The notes: generated by a model from the sequence alone, not told the origin. DNA of 64,000 bases from Gammaproteobacteria bacterium (GCA_026709505.1 JAPOSW010000072.1:62001-126000), one strand, 5' to 3'; shown: positions 32,332 through 42,556, numbered from the stretch's first letter. Program-made: numbers and translations.

Positions 32332-33693
32332 ATGAAGGCCAAACGAAAGGTGGTCGTGATTGGCGCTGGCCTGGCCGGGCTGGCTTCTGCCTACGCACTC
32401 ACCGATAACCACATCGAGGTCATTGTGCTAGAGGCCTCCGCATATCCCGGAGGCCGAGCAGCACATGACAACATCAGGGAATTCCAGATTGAACTCGGTG
32501 CGAACCTGTTTCTAAAGTCCTATACGACCGCATTTTCCATTGCATCCCGCCTTGGTACTCCACTAAAGCCCACAGCATTACCCATCAATAGCGGAATTTA
32601 TCGCAATGGTCGATTTCATTGTCTCTATGGCGACAAACAGTTGATTAACAGCTTAAAAACTGTCCGCACGATGCTGTCATTTCAATTGCTCTCTCCCCGG
32701 GGCGTCTGGCAAGCCATGAAGTTTGCCAGGATGGTTCAGGCTCAGGCAGACAAACTGGACTTTGACAATCCTGGCAAGATTCTCAGTCTTGACCGCAATC
32801 AAAGCGTTGCAGAATTCTTTGAAACAGAAATAGGAACCGAGTCACTGGACTGGCTTTATGGCCCGGGCTTGGCCGGTTACACGTTTGCCAATCCAGAGCA
32901 GGTTGGAATCGCTTATGCGAAAGCAGTACTCTGGCATAATGGCCTAAATGGAGTCGCTTGGCCCTGGGTACCTGATGGAGGCATGCGTGCGTTTGTGGAT
33001 GCATTTTCAAAAAAGTGCAGATCTAGCATTAGGCTATCGACCCCAGTTCGGCGCATACTGATTGAAGGCGGAACGGCGCGAGGCGTCATCACTGATACAG
33101 GGACCATTGAATCTGATGCCGTGATCTGCGCCACACCAACAACAGCACTCCTTGAAATCGCACCTGAATTACCTGCATCCATGCGCAGCGTCCTTCAACG
33201 GGTTACCTACTCAAGATGCTGTCGAGTGTTCTTTGGCGTTGATTCCAGCCCCCTTCCCAAAAACTGGTATGCGGTCAGCTTTCCACAAAAGACGGGAACA
33301 ATACTCAGCGGCATGAGTCATCTTTCGCTGCTGTCGCCACAAACCGCCCCTCAAGGCAAGGCATTGATTGATGCCCTTTTGATCGACAAACATGCCAATG
33401 AGTTGTTTGCGCTGAGCGATGAGGAAATAACCGAGCGAGTACTTTTGAAAATCAGGGAATACTTTCCAAAGATGCCTTCCAAGCCACTGTTTTCACATGT
33501 CCAGAAATGGCCTGAAGCCTTATGCCTGTCTACAGGAGGAACCATGACTGCGCTTGATCAAATGCAAAGACAGGGTCGGGAAAGCGTGCAAGGACTGTTT
33601 TTTGCCGGTGATTACATGGGAATACCCTCCTTAAACTCTGCCCTGCAAAGCGGGCTTGCTGCTGCTGAAAAAGCATCGGAGTTGCCTGCCTGA
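32332..33693 (+). CDS. FAD-dependent amine oxidase/phytoene-desaturase/protoporphyrinogen-oxidase-like oxidoreductase
   Basis: VVVIGAGLAGLASAYALTDNHIEVIVLEASAYPGGRA, C-terminal GLFFAGDYMGIPSLNSALQSGLAAAEKA. Confidence 0.88.
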   Translation: MKAKRKVVVIGAGLAGLASAYALTDNHIEVIVLEASAYPGGRAAHDNIREFQIELGANLFLKSYTTAFSIASRLGTPLKPTALPINSGIYRNGRFHCLYGDKQLINSLKTVRTMLSFQLLSPRGVWQAMKFARMVQAQADKLDFDNPGKILSLDRNQSVAEFFETEIGTESLDWLYGPGLAGYTFANPEQVGIAYAKAVLWHNGLNGVAWPWVPDGGMRAFVDAFSKKCRSSIRLSTPVRRILIEGGTARGVITDTGTIESDAVICATPTTALLEIAPELPASMRSVLQRVTYSRCCRVFFGVDSSPLPKNWYAVSFPQKTGTILSGMSHLSLLSPQTAPQGKALIDALLIDKHANELFALSDEEITERVLLKIREYFPKMPSKPLFSHVQKWPEALCLSTGGTMTALDQMQRQGRESVQGLFFAGDYMGIPSLNSALQSGLAAAEKASELPA

Positions 33694-33801
33694 GAACACG
33701 CGTTCTTCAAAGCCACGTCAAGAAACAGCTCACAGGAAGATCGAATTCCGGAGAATTGCAGCTTCTCTGACAGGCATCGCAATACCTGAAAACAATAACC
33801 T

Positions 33802-34938
33802 TCAGTCCTTCTGGCCCGGCCAACGGGTAGTCAGCAGAAATACATGAGCATTCACTCGCAATTTGCCATTGTTGTCGAGAATAATTGCGAAATGATGAAT
33901 CCGCTGAAGAAGCAGAAACACACTGGAACGTCCTATAAGCGGTTTCGCTACGGCGGACCATTCTGCCACGCCCATGAGCTTCTCGGCATCCGCTATTTGT
34001 TCCCTTCGCAAGCCATCAATTAATTCTGTCCAGCACTCTCTGTCCTTGAACCATCCTGTTTGATCATAAATGGTATTTGCAGAAAATATCTGGATTTCCA
34101 GGGCGGGCGCAAACCCCGATTCGCCGAGGTCGACTTGAACCCCCAATTGCATGCCAGAAAGGGCGCCTCGCGCTTCGAGCCGCTCCAGCACAGAAGCAAT
34201 GCGCGATTGTTGCTTTGACAACCCTAAACGCTCAAGATAAGACATGGCCTCGCCGGGCGCGTTAAAACCCAATGCCGTAATCCGAAATAAATCCGGGTTT
34301 GAAACAAAAGCCCCCATGGCGCCGATTCGAGTGCCGGGGTCAAGCGCCCGATAAGCAGAATCAGCGTATCGACGTCGTCCCCCATCCCCAGCATGGCCGC
34401 TCACTGCTGACAGCGCATCATAGGCAGCATGAAATTCTGACAGCTTCTGTCCCGCCGCCCCCCCGGCCAGAGTAGGCTGGATGGGATAGAGGAAATATCC
34501 GCAGTCGCTTTTCGCCTTCCCGTCAGGCTCGATAGGATATTCCACCAGTACCCGGTTTCCGACGATGTCCGAGAGAGAGGATCCGGCATTGTCCAACTTG
34601 TCAAGAAGCGAGGCAATACGATCTATTGACAAGCATCCATTGCCTGATTTTGCGCATTGCATGAAATAGTCGGCGCTGCGTGTTCCGCCTAGCACTGAGA
34701 CATCAAGCAGCACGGGCGATCGAGACTCGTCAACAGAGAATCCTATCCAAAGCGGAAACCCCGCCAGAGTCGGGGGCAAGTCCTTTGCATTATCGAACAC
34801 CCGCTCCCAATGCTTGCCGGAGATTGGCAACGCGGAAAAACTGCCTCGCATGCGCGCCAGCAAGTCGCCAAGAGAATTGGCTTCGCGCATCAGTTGGTCT
34901 TCATTGGAAGCCCATTCTTCCTCAAAACTGTTGCTCAT
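33802..34938 (-). CDS. Uncharacterised RiPP-cluster protein, paralogue of 36371-37474
   Basis: Long ORF whose N-terminus aligns with its paralogue (SLGDLLARMR..., DNAKDLPPTLAGFPLWIGF, GYFLYPIQPTLAGG); overlaps the upstream gene by 4 bp (ATGA). Confidence 0.8.
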   Translation of the reverse strand: MSNSFEEEWASNEDQLMREANSLGDLLARMRGSFSALPISGKHWERVFDNAKDLPPTLAGFPLWIGFSVDESRSPVLLDVSVLGGTRSADYFMQCAKSGNGCLSIDRIASLLDKLDNAGSSLSDIVGNRVLVEYPIEPDGKAKSDCGYFLYPIQPTLAGGAAGQKLSEFHAAYDALSAVSGHAGDGGRRRYADSAYRALDPGTRIGAMGAFVSNPDLFRITALGFNAPGEAMSYLERLGLSKQQSRIASVLERLEARGALSGMQLGVQVDLGESGFAPALEIQIFSANTIYDQTGWFKDRECWTELIDGLRREQIADAEKLMGVAEWSAVAKPLIGRSSVFLLLQRIHHFAIILDNNGKLRVNAHVFLLTTRWPGQKD

Positions 34939-36137
34939 TCCTGTGAGCCTCGCATGCGCTCTACTCTCCCGATGCCGGCACTGCCAGCCTTCAGCTCTTC
35001 CGGCCCTCGATCAAGAAGATCATCGATCATTGCCGCATCAAGCAATAATTCGAACGGATCCTTGCGAAACCACTCTTTGCTCCGTGGAAGAAGCTTGCGA
35101 CAAGCTTTTTGGATACGGCATCTAAACCGCAGCCGCGGCAATCCTTCGAACCCCCTGTGTTTTGGAAAACCGTATTGATCAGCAAGCGCCTCGCCCAATA
35201 ATGAACGTGCGACCCCATACGCATGGCTCGCCATCGCCTGCTTTTCCTTCGGGTCGGTCAATTTTGCGAGCTGGGGCAAGGCCTGTACCGTCGCATTGGT
35301 AATAATGGCCGTTATCCTGTCAGGCTTCGGTTCACAGAGGTGGCCAATCTTCGATAGCTCTGCGGTTGCTGATTCATCCCCATCGCAGAGCAACGTTTCT
35401 GGCGTTCCGATCAACCAAGATGCATATCTCCATATTCGCATAATGGAGAGGCGTTCATCTGCATTCAGCCTTGCCCCCAACCGCTCAACATCCCGAATCA
35501 GCAATGCCGAGAAATTTGCGGAGGTGAGGCCCATGTTCGCAGCGCTGATCGGAACGCCTAAAGCGGCTTCATCCCAGTGATCAGAATTCCGGAGACGGTT
35601 TCGTATGCGAGCATGAACCAAACGAATTCGCAATGAAAATTTCCAGCCTTGCTGACCGGGGTTAAGAGCGCTCGGCAGCATCAAGGTTTCGCACAAATAT
35701 CTGATATTTTGCCGAATCACCATTAGCCCCTGCTCTGTTGTGGCCTGACCGGTCAAGAAAAACACCTTGCTCATCAAGCTATTGAAGTTGCGCAGGCTGG
35801 CTATGATGAAGCCAATAATGAACAAGTCCAGATACCTGTGAAATGCAATGCGTCCGGGAAGCAGTGCATCACCATCAAGCCACGGTGGCGGAGTCTTGTA
35901 CGCCTCGATGAAATCGATCAATGCCTGCGGAGTTTCGGGATGAAGCTTCGCGTCAAGATTGGTGCAGGCATTCATGATCTGATTGATCTTTTTTCCGTCA
36001 AGATGCAATAATGCCATGAAGGCCCCATCGGCCAGCGGATCATCGACCACGGTATTTTCAACATAGCGGGTGGCGATATCACGATTGACCGCGCATGCTC
36101 TAGCGTATCCATCCAAGTAGATTGAAGGGATATTCAT
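34935..36137 (-). CDS. Oxygenase MpaB / latex-clearing-protein family (DUF2236) protein
   Basis: DUF2236-like pattern KFSLRIRLVHARIRNRLRNSDHWDEAALGVPISAANMGLTSANFSALLIRDVERLGARLNADERLSIMRIWRYASWLIGTPETLL. Confidence 0.75.
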   Translation of the reverse strand: MNIPSIYLDGYARACAVNRDIATRYVENTVVDDPLADGAFMALLHLDGKKINQIMNACTNLDAKLHPETPQALIDFIEAYKTPPPWLDGDALLPGRIAFHRYLDLFIIGFIIASLRNFNSLMSKVFFLTGQATTEQGLMVIRQNIRYLCETLMLPSALNPGQQGWKFSLRIRLVHARIRNRLRNSDHWDEAALGVPISAANMGLTSANFSALLIRDVERLGARLNADERLSIMRIWRYASWLIGTPETLLCDGDESATAELSKIGHLCEPKPDRITAIITNATVQALPQLAKLTDPKEKQAMASHAYGVARSLLGEALADQYGFPKHRGFEGLPRLRFRCRIQKACRKLLPRSKEWFRKDPFELLLDAAMIDDLLDRGPEELKAGSAGIGRVERMRGSQE

Positions 36138-36370
36138 GTGACTCGCCTCTTCTGCCAGCTCAATAAGCTTTCAGCACAAGGTGGAGGCCGCACGGTCAAT
36201 CGCGCAACTGTCGTGACAAGGAGGCAGGACGAGCTGCCTGAAAAGGCTTGCTGTCGCGAGGCGCAGCGCAGGGGCTCACATGTCGACCGGAATGTTGCAG
36301 CAGGGGTTTGCACGATCGTCAAATCACTTCATGACACCGCCAGCCAGCGGTATTTGCGTCACCCTTCACT

Positions 36371-37474
36371 TCATGCCTTGATGGTTGAGCGGACCGACAT
36401 CATCAGAAAAAACGTATACGCCTTGATGGCATTGAACTCATCATTCGCGATCGAAAACTTGAGGTGGTGTATGCCGCGAACGAACATCATCAGTCCCTTC
36501 GGAGTGAACAGACTGGCAGAGCCCGTCGACCATTCCATTAGCTCGCTCAGTTTTTCAGGCACAGCCAGCCCCCATTCGTCAATTGCCTTCACTGCAGGGA
36601 TCCAATACTTGATATCTTTCAACCATTCCTTTTCCTGGGCAAATATGCTCAATCCCAGCGCCGGCCCGAGACCGGTAGGGGTCACGTCAAAATGTATGCC
36701 GAGATAAGCATAGGCTTGACGATCATCCAGAAATGTCACCGCTTCTGCTACAACTGAAGCGGTACCCGGCCAACCTACTCGGTCAAGATATGTCTTGACT
36801 TCCTCTGCTTTCCTGAATCCAGTGACAGCGACTCGAATCACCCTCTTGCGAGACGGGAACGTACCTACCGCCCGAATGGTCGTGTTCGGTAGCAATTTCA
36901 AATGGAGATCGTTTAGCTGTTCAAATTCGGTCTCGCTTTGATCCCACCCTCCGGCGAACACCAGTGCATCATGAATAGCGCCTATCTCTTTTGTCCTGTG
37001 TGTGCCACTCGCAAGGACGTCATCCACTGGATACAGGAAAATCCCAGGTTCCAGCGATGAACCCCTTACATTAGCGTCAATATCAAATTCAAGCAGCGCC
37101 TTTTTCCCGACAACTTGGCAAAGCAAGGAATCTTCCTGATCCATTTCATCAAGCAGCCATGCCAAGCTCTTGTCCGAGCGGTCCGCATCGGCGACAGCAC
37201 CACGATCCTTGTATATTTTCGAAGTCAGGCTGTCACCCACCAATGAAACCCCCAAATCAGCCCTTGGCCTAGGATCATTCAAGGGGATTTCGAATCCAAA
37301 CGGGAAAGCGGCCATGCTCTGTGGAATTAACAAGGCGCGATCTAGCATGTGCACCCAATCCGGCCCGTCAATCAAGCGAGCAGAGACATGGGGGCGAATC
37401 ATAGCCAGCAAATGTCCCAAGGAATCCGCCAAGGGATGGAGGCATTCCTCAGTATAGGCCCAATCTTCTTTCAT
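36371..37474 (-). CDS. Uncharacterised RiPP-cluster protein, paralogue of 33802-34938
   Basis: SLGHLLAMIRPHVSARLIDGPDWVHMLDRALLIPQSMAAFPFGFEI...GIFLYPVDDVLASG...GIHHLKFSIAN. Confidence 0.8.
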   Translation of the reverse strand: MKEDWAYTEECLHPLADSLGHLLAMIRPHVSARLIDGPDWVHMLDRALLIPQSMAAFPFGFEIPLNDPRPRADLGVSLVGDSLTSKIYKDRGAVADADRSDKSLAWLLDEMDQEDSLLCQVVGKKALLEFDIDANVRGSSLEPGIFLYPVDDVLASGTHRTKEIGAIHDALVFAGGWDQSETEFEQLNDLHLKLLPNTTIRAVGTFPSRKRVIRVAVTGFRKAEEVKTYLDRVGWPGTASVVAEAVTFLDDRQAYAYLGIHFDVTPTGLGPALGLSIFAQEKEWLKDIKYWIPAVKAIDEWGLAVPEKLSELMEWSTGSASLFTPKGLMMFVRGIHHLKFSIANDEFNAIKAYTFFLMMSVRSTIKA

Positions 37475-37571
37475 ATCGAATCGTCTCCGCTTGTCTATGT
37501 GATCTGAAAATAACTTTTCATCGATTGAAAATCAAAATAAGCATTCGACCGGGTTTTTCTGACTCGCAGAC

Positions 37572-39893
37572 TTATCCAATTACTGGCGAAGTATTGATTT
37601 CATCTTCAGTAAGCGAACGGTCCAAAATGCCTGTTTGAACAGGTATATCATAGAGCCGCCCCGGTGCGAAACGCTGCCAGTAATGACGCATACCCGGCAC
37701 AATTACTCGTACGACTGGCATGCCGATATCCGGACGCGTCTGATCAAGCGCCAGAAATTCCATGCCCTTCCCTTCGACCAGAGCACGGCATTTATCCACA
37801 TCCTCACGAAGGTCTTCGCTTTCATAAACCGGATAACTGGATTGGCAAAGTGATTTTGTGCCAGATGCCGGAGCTAGATAAGCATGTTCGGAAACCAATG
37901 CATTTTTCCACCACCACAGGCATTGCGGATCATTAACCTGATATCCAGCACCGCCTGGTCCCGTTCCTTGGACCCAGTTCAAGAACTGGTTCAATTCGCA
38001 CACTGCACGGAGTATGGCAATATGTGCATCCATGTGCGTACCTGCACCATAGATTATATCTTCTGCCTGTTTGTCGACTCGGTGCGATACTGCAACAAAA
38101 GAGGGGATTTTAAAATCGCTGGTAATATCCAAAACCCACAGCTCACGATTCAGGTTGCGATAATAATCTTTTGCACTAGCCAGATACTCGTCATCGAAGC
38201 TGGAGAGGTCCACTTCAGGCATACGCAGACGGTTGTACCACCATATTGCAAAGGCATCGCGTTCGACCAGTTCGAAGAAACCCTGAAGAATTGCCTCCTC
38301 AATAGTATTCCCAGCAGCGCAACCATTCGAGTCAGCAACAAAATCTGTCAAGCCACGATGATCTGTCGACTTCCCATAATAAAGCAACGATGTAGGAATG
38401 TGAATATGCCGGTCGCGGGTAAACGACCATACTGGAGACCAATCTATAGCTGCATCTAGATCAAGGCGAGGGGGAACCACATTATAGGGATGCCCACTGG
38501 CATTGATATTTTCGGCATCGTCGAATTGTCGCTCGCTGAACAGTTGGATATTGTTTGGATGAATGGCTTCCATTCGATTAGCACCAAATTCAGAGAAACG
38601 ATGTTGACTGCGAATCTCATCTCCATGAAATGCGCCACAATACCGCTCCAGCGCCTCACATAAGGCACTTGCCTCAGATTGTTGTGGGGTACTTCCCTTG
38701 CCGGCACTCTTGGTCCGCAAACTGAGTCGGAGCACACTCAAGGCTCGATTCTTCAAGGCTAGATTGCTACCAGACCAATGCACATGCAACCATGAATCAG
38801 ACTGCCCAGTAGTGCGCCTTAGCCATGTCACCACACCGCCGACAGGGTCAATCAGATGTTTATATTTTGCTAAGGTATCTTGCGAGGATACTGCACGAAC
38901 CCCGCCACTATTGCGTATGTGGGTTGGACTCGAATTGAGTATTACTGGAATAGGCCTGCGATCATTTCGATAGAGTGATTCATCACCACAGGTCTGACAC
39001 TGCGGGCGACGGGCAATTGGGTGCAGACTGATTGAAAGATTAGCAACATCTAGGGTCAGTGCGTTTCGACTGATTGTGGCATTCTCTCGAACAACTAGCC
39101 ATTTAACAATTTCAAGTGCAGCAATGCTGTAGACTGCTTCCAAAGTGGCAGGAGCCATCGCTTGAGGGCTAAGGTCTATATCGCCATCTGTGAAATTTCT
39201 CAGAAAATTATGGACTTCCTGATGGCCGCACAATCGATAAGCTAAACATGCCCAACATGGCCCTTTCCCATCCGCGTGAAAAACCGGACCAAGCATCGGC
39301 TGCAGCCCTCCGGCCCTAACCAACACCCATGGCACGCCAGAAGCAAGTTGCTGTTGATTCGTTTCATTGTGACGGTCATCGAGATAGTCGTCACAAATCA
39401 CGATTCTAAGCGTGTCAGCTTGGTTTTTTTCCTTGGCAACCGATACACCCATCGCTTCAAGGCCTTGAGTAAGAACTTTCGATTCACCGATCAATGACAC
39501 CCTGGAGGCTGAGAGTTTTTCTTCCGCAAATCGGGGGGATATGCCCAAAGAAGTCCAGAAGGCTACCAAATTCTTTTCCATACGATGATCGCCAGATACC
39601 ACATAACCCTTGGAAGACAATGATATCAAGGCGGACTTGACTGATGATTCAGAATGCTCTCCCTGCAGAGCCTTCAAAATTTCCCGATATGATCTTAGGC
39701 CATCAAGCAGCGGTAGCAAATGCGGGTAAATTTGCCCATGGAGCAGTGTGTTGAAAGACTCCGAGATCAAAAAAACCTGTTTACTGTCTACTGCATAAAA
39801 CCTGAAATGAGGGGCCAGCACCGGTCTTTCAATCAAACCAGTATCCGAAGCTGTCTTAAGAAAAACTTTTTGGCCAGTTGGCATTGGCTTCAA
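37572..39893 (-). CDS. Fused TOMM cyclodehydratase: N-terminal leader-binding/E1-like (C-type) domain + YcaO (D) domain
   Basis: N-terminal E1-like part with CWACLAYRL and CQTCGDE zinc-type cysteines. YcaO signatures SEASALCEALERYCG, DSNGCAAGNTIEEAILQGFFELVERDAFAIWWYNR, RVIVPGMRHYWQRFAPGRLYDIPV. Confidence 0.94.
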   Translation of the reverse strand: MKPMPTGQKVFLKTASDTGLIERPVLAPHFRFYAVDSKQVFLISESFNTLLHGQIYPHLLPLLDGLRSYREILKALQGEHSESSVKSALISLSSKGYVVSGDHRMEKNLVAFWTSLGISPRFAEEKLSASRVSLIGESKVLTQGLEAMGVSVAKEKNQADTLRIVICDDYLDDRHNETNQQQLASGVPWVLVRAGGLQPMLGPVFHADGKGPCWACLAYRLCGHQEVHNFLRNFTDGDIDLSPQAMAPATLEAVYSIAALEIVKWLVVRENATISRNALTLDVANLSISLHPIARRPQCQTCGDESLYRNDRRPIPVILNSSPTHIRNSGGVRAVSSQDTLAKYKHLIDPVGGVVTWLRRTTGQSDSWLHVHWSGSNLALKNRALSVLRLSLRTKSAGKGSTPQQSEASALCEALERYCGAFHGDEIRSQHRFSEFGANRMEAIHPNNIQLFSERQFDDAENINASGHPYNVVPPRLDLDAAIDWSPVWSFTRDRHIHIPTSLLYYGKSTDHRGLTDFVADSNGCAAGNTIEEAILQGFFELVERDAFAIWWYNRLRMPEVDLSSFDDEYLASAKDYYRNLNRELWVLDITSDFKIPSFVAVSHRVDKQAEDIIYGAGTHMDAHIAILRAVCELNQFLNWVQGTGPGGAGYQVNDPQCLWWWKNALVSEHAYLAPASGTKSLCQSSYPVYESEDLREDVDKCRALVEGKGMEFLALDQTRPDIGMPVVRVIVPGMRHYWQRFAPGRLYDIPVQTGILDRSLTEDEINTSPVIG

Positions 39894-39984
39894 TTTAACG
39901 AATAGAGTCCGGTTTGGCTACGAACGTATTGTCGAAAAAATTGGCATGACTCTTGCATACTTGCATAATCGAAACAGGTCAGGA

Positions 39985-42408
39985 TCAATGCAGTCCTTGA
40001 TTTATCAATGTCTCGATTTCAGCAGTGGCATTGGTGGCAGTGTCCTGAATGGTTGAGTGCAAGTCATCAATATTCTTAGCTCTACAGGCAGTTGCAATCA
40101 TCAATTTTTTGGTATTCGAGGCAGAATCAAGTTCCCATTTTTCGTTGTCAATCAGCCCCAAAATGCCATGCAGGTTTCTCCATAACACTGTTGCTGCCTC
40201 CAAGTTCTGTGCTGTTTTGGCAGGGATCAAGCCCTTTTCTCCAGCCGTACGCAATACTGCCAAATTATCCGGAACAGCAAGCTGTGAAATATCAGAATGA
40301 CTCAACTGTAAAATACGTACAAGACGTTGGATTTCTTGTATACCTGCGTGTGCGGTACTGGCAAGCACAGTGTCCGTTTCTTCGACGCTCGTCTGCATGT
40401 CCACCAGCGTTTTGACTGCATCTCTATTTGCTTGTGGATCACTAAGAATCTCGAGTTGGGCATGCTTGAGACGTTCATCGATGCCAGCCTCGCCGATTGA
40501 AAATACTGGCCGGACAGGGACAATATCAAGCAGCAAATTCGGCGAATTTTCAAATTGCGAGCCGATTGAGCTGCCATCCAATGTGCGTACGACCCATGGC
40601 TTGCGTTGTTGCCGAGCGATTCGGCCGATCAGCAGATTGTCCCGGGATAGTAACTGCAGCCCCTTTCGGAAACGATCGAACAGGGCTTCAATCGATGCGT
40701 CCGGCTCGCCCTCATAAATGAACAGCAAGTCCAATTCGGCATCAATCAATGCATCCCCTCCTCCCAAGTCACCCAGTAATGCAACCATGATTGCACCATC
40801 CATGCGTTGCAGTCGCTCATATTCATATACTGCGTACAATGTGGAATTGATCGTGGCTTCTGCTATGTTTGACAAGGCTTTGCCCGCTTCGACTGGAGTC
40901 AGATTGCCCAACACTACATGCATATACAGTTGAAAAACCTTGTGGTTCGACCATTCCCTGGCAGCCTCTATGACTTCCCTGGCACTTCGTGCAGGCAGGT
41001 CCGAGATTCTCGCCTTCATTTCATCTACATCCAGCTCATGCGTCCAATAGACACGGGACAGGCCTTGACGCGCGAGGTTTTCAGACTCTGCATCGGGTCC
41101 AAAGCCTTCGGGGAGATTTAGGTCCGTGAACTCACGAGTTAGCAATCCGTCAAGCAAGTGCGGGTTGCGGTCAGTCATGGCTGCCAGGCGTGGTGATGCC
41201 GCATGAATTTTTTCAAGCTCTTCAAACGCATCTGGACGAACTCGGTATGCGATGCTGTCGTAAACGCTCCAGTTGGTAATATCGGGATAGAAATGCTCTC
41301 TCCATTCGTCGACCAGCGGATCCATTTTTTGAAACCAGCGTTTGGGGGAAAAGACCAGATTTCCCATAGCCGAGTAGCTTCCCGGCAGTTGCGGAGCTTG
41401 TTCCGGTCCGCTGTATTGAAGAAGCGGGTAGAGACGTGTAGCAAAGATATGGTGATCAGCATGTCGCTGTGCGTTGTAATAGAACCAGTTGGACAACTTG
41501 TAGGCAATGCTCCACGAGTGTCTTGGCTGCACTGGCTCGTAGCGACCATTCGGCAGGCGGATTCGCTGTAGCCCGTAGTGCTGCATGTAATCTACCATTC
41601 TTAGCTGGACTATCCCAATGGCCGAAATGGCAGCAAAAGCCAACACGCCCATTGCTCCACCAACCCAATAGGCAAAAAAGTACCAAATAGCGGTCATTGT
41701 AATGTAGCGCCAGACCGGATTGGAGTGATGCCAGACCGCCAGGCGGCCCCGCTTCAATCGATCGCGTTCCGTGCGCCAGGTATCCATGTAGCTCCGCCCG
41801 ACTGACCGGGGCAGATAATGCCAAAAACCCTGTCCCTTTGGTGCAGACACGGCATCCTTCGGTGTACCAATAAAGGTATGATGAACATAGACATGTTCGG
41901 TGACTTCTTGAGGAAAGGAAACGGAAGCCATGAGAAATTCTCCGATGCGACGTTCCAGTTTTGTTCGGCGATGAATCATGTCATGACCGGCATTCAGAGC
42001 CATTCGAGCCACGGCTCCCAGAGATAGAACAACTAGAACACTTTCCCAAGTGGCCAGATTTTGAGCGACGAAAACCTGCTGAAATACATAAATGAAGGCA
42101 ACAAAATAGACTGTCACCCACATCCATACGGCCATGTTGAACCAAAAGAGCCGATTATCGGATTGATTTGGATTGGCGCTTTCAACATCTGTACCAAGCG
42201 TGGTATCAAGTTGATCTGCCAGTAGCAAAAACATGAACGGACCGACCAACCACCAGCCGCCATACATTGCAGCGGCAATAACAAATGGAAAAATTGCTAC
42301 AGGAAGGAAGAATGGCAAGGCTTGCAACGACGAAAGCCTAACCGGTTCTCTTTCCCCGTTGCCACTGTCAACACTGAAACCGCTTTTTACTGTTCCAATT
42401 TCCGACAT
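39985..42408 (-). CDS. Membrane di-iron hydroxylase (AlkB/desaturase-like) fused to a GlnE-like adenylyltransferase domain
   Basis: Histidine boxes GHDMIH, HVYVHH, QRHADHH within a multi-TM N-terminus. C-terminal GlnE-like features LLGDLGGGDALIDAELDLLFIYEG and GIQEIQRLVRILQLSH...NLAVLRTAGEKGLIPAKTAQNLEAATVLWRNLHGIL. Confidence 0.82.
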   Translation of the reverse strand: MSEIGTVKSGFSVDSGNGEREPVRLSSLQALPFFLPVAIFPFVIAAAMYGGWWLVGPFMFLLLADQLDTTLGTDVESANPNQSDNRLFWFNMAVWMWVTVYFVAFIYVFQQVFVAQNLATWESVLVVLSLGAVARMALNAGHDMIHRRTKLERRIGEFLMASVSFPQEVTEHVYVHHTFIGTPKDAVSAPKGQGFWHYLPRSVGRSYMDTWRTERDRLKRGRLAVWHHSNPVWRYITMTAIWYFFAYWVGGAMGVLAFAAISAIGIVQLRMVDYMQHYGLQRIRLPNGRYEPVQPRHSWSIAYKLSNWFYYNAQRHADHHIFATRLYPLLQYSGPEQAPQLPGSYSAMGNLVFSPKRWFQKMDPLVDEWREHFYPDITNWSVYDSIAYRVRPDAFEELEKIHAASPRLAAMTDRNPHLLDGLLTREFTDLNLPEGFGPDAESENLARQGLSRVYWTHELDVDEMKARISDLPARSAREVIEAAREWSNHKVFQLYMHVVLGNLTPVEAGKALSNIAEATINSTLYAVYEYERLQRMDGAIMVALLGDLGGGDALIDAELDLLFIYEGEPDASIEALFDRFRKGLQLLSRDNLLIGRIARQQRKPWVVRTLDGSSIGSQFENSPNLLLDIVPVRPVFSIGEAGIDERLKHAQLEILSDPQANRDAVKTLVDMQTSVEETDTVLASTAHAGIQEIQRLVRILQLSHSDISQLAVPDNLAVLRTAGEKGLIPAKTAQNLEAATVLWRNLHGILGLIDNEKWELDSASNTKKLMIATACRAKNIDDLHSTIQDTATNATAEIETLINQGLH

Positions 42409-42556
42409 GGCCGGTAACGAAGAGGAATAAATTGCAAAATCAAGCGGAGATTAACTGTTCAGAACTGCCGGCTTACCCGATTAGCCAGTATAAACGCCAA
42501 TCCCTGCAACTGCAATATACTCACGATAGAAACAGTCAATTCACCATTTTTTCCAT

